Source of the DNA: Siderastrea radians
Taxonomy: Eukaryota; Cnidaria; Anthozoa; Scleractinia; Rhizangiidae
NCBI GenBank assembly: GCA_964017195.1
Contig: OZ024897.1
Location: 37,171,536 to 37,235,535, forward strand
Reading direction: 5' to 3'
DNA: 64,000 nucleotides
The position numbers and the translations under genes are program-made. The notes under the pieces are model-generated. The model was not told where the DNA came from. It saw nothing but the letters and a program-made list of their open reading frames with translations, and did no database searches. The number at the start of each line of letters is the position of its first letter. The stretch's first letter is position 1. Of this stretch, positions 58,090-64,000 are shown one piece after another.

Positions 58090-60330
58090 CAGAAGGGCTT
58101 TTTAGTTTTCTTATGGGGTCGTGAGCTGCTGGCTGCTATAGATAATTAACTCGAGTCATCGCTTCTTTGCAAAGTGTATTTATTTTAGTAGTTTACTCTC
58201 CAAAAAAGTTTAAAATTTTCCCATCATGTTATAGTTCTTTCTGAGGAGAGTTCTATTTTTCTGATCACAGCCTTCACCTTTTCCCCAGCAGTTTCACTAT
58301 TTGTTAGACAGAGCTAACCGAGAAACTCTTTCATAAAGCCATATGCATGAGGGATGTATATGGATTATATTAATACCGACGTGCAAGGTATATACAACTT
58401 ATTTCATGTGTAAAGCCCGTTTTTTTAAGAGGGCAAAAACTAGCCAATTATCGGCAAATAGTATTGTCAGTAGGTCTCTTGTTTCAAATGCAAACAACAG
58501 AGCCACTCGTTTTCACGCATCTGATGTAAAATATGTATGTAAAATATGGAACGATGTAAAATATGAAACTTTGCAAACAAATCCTATTGTTCTCTCTATG
58601 CACCATGGGGATCAATGATTGTCATCCTCCTTTCTTGTTTGATCATAAATAGCCAAACAATGAAATTAGCGCATATTGTTTACTAAGTGCGAAGATCACG
58701 TAACCCTTTTGTGTTATGTGGGAATTGTCCAGCATCTGTGGTTTAGGCATATTGCACATGCGTGTCTCATTTGATTATCCCATAATCCCATAGTCCTGTC
58801 CTAAATGACTCGTAGTGTTGATAAATTACTGTGTGGCACTAAATTCTTGCGGGTTCTAATTTTGGCGATTTTGCGGGTTTTTTGACAATTCGCAAAAAAC
58901 GTTCCCGCGAAAAAACGTTCCCGCAAAAATTTTCTCCGCAAAAATTGACTCCACTGTCGAAATTATATGCAAACATCGCCTTTAACATGTATTAAAAATC
59001 ATGTCGATGCTCTTTTACAGAAACATAATGAAATTAGAAACAGAGCATTCAGAAATAAAAGGGTGAAATTGCAGTCAGTACACTACAGGTATTTAGATGT
59101 TAAAAGCTTAAAAAAAAAAAAGGATCGTCTGAAGGTACTCCATTGATTGACTGATTGATGTGTTTTTCATCTACGGCTATTCACCAGGCCTGCAGGCGAT
59201 GGTTTGTACTCAAAAAAAGAGAATGTTATAATTCCAAAAAGAAGGCGACTTCCTCAAAACCCCAAAAATTAATTCCCAGCAAGAAAAACCAGTTTTTCCC
59301 AATCGCAAAAAGTTCTCGCAAAACACAAATAATGGCCCATTCGCAAAAGGGTAGTCCAGTTGGATTAAAAAGGGCTGTCTATAAATCCCTGAAACGAGGG
59401 ATATAGAAATCATCATTATCTTAATAAAGGTTTTAAGTTAAGTAAAGGATTTTAAACAAAAGAAAAAGTGTGAACTGTGAAATAAGGTTAATTACGGAAC
59501 AGTGACATCGAGGACAAAAGAAAAACAACAACTACCAAAGATGAGAAATTAATCAGACATCTATTTCACTTGCACTTATTGGAGACGAGTTCAGAAATAA
59601 CCAACAATGGTTATATCTTTTATTTTATTTTATTTTATTTCTCCATCATATTACATTTACACAAATTCACGTCGTATCTGCTAAATAGCATATAATGGCA
59701 GGAGATCTTAGCAAGCTCTACTGAACTTTTCTAGAAAGATCCCCTTATTTATCATGTCATTTCCCAGGCGCGCTAGGCACACGACCCACTTAAAAACGGC
59801 CCTTTTGTCCCAGTCAACAAACAGCTCGCAATACAGCGCCAAGGAGATGTAAAACAATATATCTGGATGAACAGTGTAATTACATCATGCTTACAGTGAT
59901 GAGAATTGATAACAATTTGAGCACCGACCTTGAGAATTATATAACAAAACGGAAGCATAGGATTTTGTGAAGGAATACAGTGGAAGAATGACTATTAGAA
60001 TTAGACCTGTCTGTGGAAAAAGAACACTGCAAACAAAGACCAGGAATAATTTTATGTGTTTATTGTAAGAAAAAAGGGATGAGTCATTGAAAAACGAGCG
60101 TGAAACATTTTCCTTACAAACAACGCGCTGCATGAGCAGCCATTATTGAGACAAAAGAGTTATAACACAATATGACTGGACAATAAATATGTCTGGTTCA
60201 TTGATAGGAAGCTGGACACAGAATAACAAGATACAATAAAGTAAATAGGGTTTCCTAAGGAAATACAGCGAAAGGTACTCTGTAGGCCATTAGATACCCC
60301 TCTGTTGTTATCAAAGAACTTTGCAAATTA
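58090..60330. other. Intergenic stretch with degenerate repeats
   Basis: At 58840-58950 and 59260-59320 related strings (cgcaaaaa, ttcccgcgaaaa, gcgggttt) suggest an old dispersed repeat. A (TTTTA)n tract lies at 59617-59641. No gene recognised. Confidence 0.45.
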
Positions 60331-60613
60331 GGGACCGTTCATTTTTATGGGGTGGGGGGGGGGGGGGGGGGCTGGTGGGATTTGACGGGTAGTACCTGTA
60401 AAATATAATGACCCCCCTCTACATTAGAAAATTTTTACCTGGCCCCCTCTTGTAGTCCTAAATATTTGAGATGCCCCCCCCCCAAAAAAAAAGGAAAAAA
60501 AGGGGATAAAGTAAATCTAAAGATTTTCAAGGGTTAGACCACTGCAAAACCGTGTACGATCAAAGCTTGCTCTACGTTGGACCACTAGATCATGACCAGT
60601 CAAAAGAAGATAA

Positions 60614-60852
60614 AATATAGAAATAATGCAAAGACTGGTCAGACAACGTGCAAGAGGCGTAAATACAATATCTCGGGACAACACCGTCCTGCTTCAGGTT
60701 TATTGAAGGAATAAACCTGAAGAAGGCTGGGATTGGCCAGCCGAAATATTGAATTTACGATTCTTGCTGTAATTATTTTTATTTCTATTTATTTTGGCAA
60801 AATAAAATGGTTGTTGTTGTTGTCTAACCAGTCTTTGCATTATTTCTATATT
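60614..60852. repeat. Nested inverted repeat with 34-bp arms
   Basis: The arms AATATAGAAATAATGCAAAG plus ACTGGTCAGACAAC are mirrored with one difference. It lies within the element at 60331-61476. It encloses a hammerhead-like motif and a (GTT)n-like tract at 60806-60820. Confidence 0.8.
60709..60755 (+). ncRNA. Divergent hammerhead-like motif
   Basis: Plus strand: CUGAAGA (60717-60723), stem II GGCUGG/CCAGCC, GAAA, then UAUU, leaving a minimal self-complementary stem III AUAU. I find no good stem I. A perfect 13-bp hairpin cttcaggtttatt...aataaacctgaag overlaps its 5' side (60692-60722) and could compete with it. Confidence 0.35.
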
Positions 60853-61660
60853 AAATCTAAAACTTATCAAGCTTAAAATACTGATTAAACAGTCAATTTT
60901 AACACGCAAGTCCTGCAGGAGTAAATGTCTTTATTGACAAGCGCTAAAGGCAATTTTCTGATAGGGGTTCCAGAGGTATCTGCCCCTGGAAAATTTTGAA
61001 AACTTAGAGATGCTCTAATGCAATTTGCTGCATTCTGAAGTACATAAACAGACAATTGAAACCGGTTTAAAGCATCATTTTGGACATTGTTATCAGTTGT
61101 TCAGTTGTTTAAGAATCAGACCAGCAGAGGCCCAAAAAAGAGTTGACATCCCCCTGGCTGTATTTTGTAATGAAACAGTTCGTGGGGTAGAGTTGCCGTT
61201 GTGTGTATAACGAAGCAGGGGGGTCCGGGGGCATTCTCCCCCGGAGAAATTTGAATTTTCAGAACCTTAGAAACACTATTTTTGGCCTTCTGGCACTGAT
61301 ATTTGCATTATTTCAGAAGCTGTCACTACTAAACTTAAAGGCATTTTTTTTGGTGACCCCCCCTTTACATACCACATTTTTTTCGGCTGGCCCCCCCCTT
61401 TGAAGCCATATTTTTTTTGCATGGCCTCCCTCAAATCCCACCAGCCCCTCCTACCTCATAAAAAATAAACGGTCCCTAATATGAGCTAGAAAAAGTTAAC
61501 GTTTTTGTTAGACTAAAACAGCAAGGGACCGCAAGCACGTGATGTGGCAGCGCGTGATTCGGGGGACGGGTGAGTTCAAAGTACGGAACTTGATACAGGG
61601 TACGGGTTGGGAAATATATTTGCGTTGGCTCTCTTAGCTGGCGTTATTTATATTTGCTAC

Positions 61661-61705
61661 ACCGTGCTGATGAGTCTCAATAAGGACGAAACAGCTGTCC
61701 GCGGT
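61661..61705 (+). ncRNA. Type I hammerhead ribozyme, full consensus
   Basis: Plus strand: stem I ACCGUG (61661-61666) pairs with CGCGGU (61700-61705). Core CUGAUGA is at 61667-61673. Stem II GUC/GAC (61674-61676 with 61685-61687) has an 8-base loop. GAAA is at 61688-61691. Stem III ACAGCUGU is self-complementary with no loop. Predicted self-cleavage falls after C at 61699 (GUC site). All invariant core bases are present. The stem III palindrome implies that two molecules or tandem copies would pair to act, as known for short-stem-III hammerheads. No second copy is adjacent. The host element is not identified; it lies 185 bases right of the G-rich element. Confidence 0.75.
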
Positions 61706-61719
61706 TGCAATCCTCCTGT

Positions 61720-62349
61720 ATCGGTTCTAGTCGTGTGGGTGTCTTGCAAAGTCTACTTTTCACGTAGTACGATCAGCCTTGCAGTCTTGTTTGTTAACGT
61801 TTTTGTTGTCTTATTTGCTACCTTAAACTTTAAAGGCAAGTGATAATGTTTGTCTAAGACTCCTCTGGAACGATCGAACGAAATCGGTGAGGGTAAGAGG
61901 CGGCACGAGTGTGGCAGGCGTTGCGGAATAGCATAATTATGACTGAGGAATGCAATTTATGCGGAATGACAATAAATTACGCTTTGTCTGTAATTTTCGA
62001 AGAATTTCAACGAAAGGCTTATTCAAACCTCCTGAAAACACTCAATATTTGTTTAGAACTGTAAAGCGATTCGGAAAAGCATTTCAGTTTTGTAGTTGGC
62101 GAATTTTTCGAGCTTGTGCATACCGTACAATCGTTTCAGTAGCTTTGTTCAAGACCTGTCACGCCACCATAGTGACAAGTCACGGAAACTGTGCAGTTGT
62201 CACCCGGTAAAATATGCTACAAACCATGATAGTTTCGAATTACTTGCACCTCCGTACAAATAGGATGCTCGTATTAAATATTAGGGTTTATTTTTTCTCA
62301 AACCAGGGTGCCGGGCATTCGCTTATTTTTGGAACCGTGTCGAGGGGCC
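61720..62349. other. Intergenic stretch without recognised gene
   Basis: Short frames only. The sequence directly after the hammerhead may belong to the same unrecognised repeat. Confidence 0.4.
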
Positions 62350-62417
62350 TAGTCTCCTACGCAGCCGTTCTTAGGGTCGTCACGCAACGTTCCTAAGAAC
62401 GGCTGCGTAGGAGACTA
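62350..62417. mobile_element. Foldback element, 68 bp, 9-bp target duplication (Mutator-like)
   Basis: The arms TAGTCTCCTACGCAGCCGTT and complement are perfect for about 26 bp. The borders are CGAGGGGCC (62341-62349) and CGAGGGGTA (62418-62426), 7 of 9 identical. Same design as 13074-13195 and 52084-52167 but a different arm sequence. Confidence 0.75.
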
Positions 62418-62634
62418 CGAGGGGTACGGTAGCCGGACGCGATTTTGCAAAAGCTACTCACCCTCGTCTTGCCTTTTCCAAAGAAAAACTGTGAAATCAT
62501 AATGGTGTATAGTTTGGGCGGAAAGAAAACTAGATAAATCAAAGCGAGACTTTGTCAGACCTCAAACGATATAAACAAACATGCCGAGTAAATACATGCA
62601 AATGTGTTCCAAATCGCTTTCTAGTACACAGCCT

Positions 62635-63694
62635 CCCGGCATAGTCAATCGAACTTTCGGAAATCGATCTCAATCGAATTCAATCGAACTCAATCCGTGG
62701 ATTGAGTTCGATTGATTCCGGCAATCGAACGAAATCGAACACCGAACTTTGTGTGAGTTCGATTTCCGAACCAATCGAATTGATCGAACAAATCGAACCG
62801 AATCGAACTCAATCCATTGGATTATGTTCGATTGAGTTCGGCTACCGAACACAGTCCAATGGATTACGTTCGATTGTGTTCGGTGAATAAATTCGCTTGG
62901 ACAAAGGTCACGTTATGTGGTCTGACTGCCCGCTTGGTTACTGTACGCAAGCTCTAGTGAACCTACATAAAAGGCAAGCCCATCGAAAACACGTTTTTCT
63001 CGTCCTTGTTTAATGGCAATTCAATAACCAAAATAAACTGTCCACTGCAGTAAAAAGAACAGATTAGAACAAAGCTAACATTATTCCCGCGTTTTACCGT
63101 ATTCTGGAACTAATGGACCGTTTTCATTGTAAGTTAACTTGCAATTGCAAAATGATGACAACTTGAAGTATTTCTTTCATGAAAAAGTAGACTTCAGCAA
63201 ACTACTAACCGCGACACAGTTCACAGACCAGTTCACAGACCAGTTCACGTTGAAGGTGACCTAATTGTCCGCACTCATTTACTCGAAAAGCACGGCCTTT
63301 CTCGCCTATTTTCTTTAAAACTTTGAACTCTTTACCCTCCTCCACGTCAAAGTGGCACTCTTGGTAGCCTGTTACTACGCATTAAAACTAACAACCCACA
63401 GCGCATCTGAAGCCATTTCTCCGGGAATTGTGCGGTTACGAAAAACACGTGTTATACTGAGGTATAAACTCGAGCCTCCAAACCCTTGTTATTGATTTTT
63501 AACACCAGTTTTACAAAAATCAAGAGTTCGGAAATCGAACGTTCGATTGCGTTCGATTGGCCAATTTTTTTGTGTGAGTTCGATTTCGTTCGATTGCCGA
63601 ATTCAATCGAACTCAATCCATCGATTGAGTTCGATTGAGTTCGATTGAGTTTGATTGAAATATAGTTCGATTGGGTTCGATTGACTATGCCGGG
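62635..63694. mobile_element. DNA element with dense TTCGATTG subterminal arrays and 7-bp target duplication
   Basis: The ends CCCGGCATAGTCAATCGAAC and complement are flanked by ACAGCCT on both sides (62628-62634 and 63695-63701). The first 250 and last 180 bases are packed with caatcgaa / ttcgattg motifs in both orientations. The middle (62890-63515) has no coding frame; a direct repeat cagttcacagac lies at 63217-63245. It is about 1.06 kb. Superfamily not assigned; 7-bp duplications are uncommon. Confidence 0.8.
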
Positions 63695-63701
63695 ACAGCC
63701 T

Positions 63702-64000
63702 GTACTTTTATACTTCATCGATCGTTCAACTGCGCTAAAGGATATTAAAAGCTAAGACGAACTGCCTACGTTTCCGCGTTCCCAAAGAGGATTAACGCTA
63801 TCAGTACTTGAAACTTTTTTCAAATCACGAAGTGGCCCAAGGCGTTTCTGAGGCATTTTTATCGGCTGTACGAACACGGACGGATGCTTTGCAGTCGCTG
63901 TTTTAATAATTGGACTAGATCCTCTCCACGAATACTTAACCGCCTTTAATTCGTAGGCATGGATATAAAACTGCCGTGGCTTTGGAGAAACTACCAGAAG
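63702..64000. other. Right edge, no recognised feature
   Basis: I see no coding exon, RNA gene or transposon end in the last 300 bases. Confidence 0.4.

Larger units (their letters stand above)
60331..61476. mobile_element. G-rich-ended DNA element with nested insertions
   Basis: The left end GGGACCGTTCATTTTTATGG and the right-end complement (GGGACCGTTTATTTTTTATG) match over about 50 bp including ggctggtgggatttga. The borders read TTA on the left and TAA on the right, compatible with a TA or TWA target but not proven. The interior holds the inverted repeat 60614-60852 and two blocks (60960-61040; 61212-61270) sharing cccccgga-type palindromes with 31320-31350. No transposase. Confidence 0.75.

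Overview
The window is animal nuclear DNA, most likely from an anthozoan cnidarian such as a stony coral. It is AT-rich, its genes have many small exons with GT/AG introns, and most of the rest is old transposon debris. The species call is inference from gene architecture and repeat style. No bacterial operon, phage, CRISPR array or organelle gene is visible.

Three host genes can be supported, all on the minus strand. (1) A complete CYRI (FAM49) gene, a Rac1-binding regulator of actin, lies at 17654-32357 in 12 coding exons. A likely non-coding first exon sits near 36.1 kb. The exons rebuild a 328-residue protein with every splice phase consistent. (2) A class A G-protein-coupled receptor of 331 residues, with its coding region in one exon, lies at 39478-40473. 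(3) A secreted protein (signal peptide, laminin-G-like domain, three EGF domains, cysteine-containing C-terminal domain) lies at 51670-57551 in six exons. Its last exon has a one-base frameshift in a run of seven A (T on the plus strand).

Mobile DNA dominates elsewhere. The left edge holds a Penelope-like reverse transcriptase, and two inverted Penelope fragments with GIY-YIG remains lie at 46.3-47.2 kb. Broken LINEs lie at 14-16 kb and 36.6-36.9 kb, and a tRNA-derived SINE at 47.2-47.5 kb. At least a dozen non-autonomous DNA elements have readable terminal inverted repeats, several with target-site duplications: TAA (PIF/Harbinger-like), TTAA (piggyBac/Kolobok-like), 9 bp (Mutator-like), 5-6 bp with CAGGG ends, and one 7-bp case. 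Between 4.35 and 12.9 kb there is an old tandem duplication of about 4 kb whose two copies have taken different insertions, so each gives the empty site of the other.

The most unusual signals are hammerhead-ribozyme-like motifs. One at 61661-61705 has the complete conserved core, stem I, stem II and a self-complementary stem III. A related pair at 40.7 and 53.1 kb fits the layout reported for Penelope-like elements, and a weaker one lies at 60.7 kb inside a nested inverted repeat.
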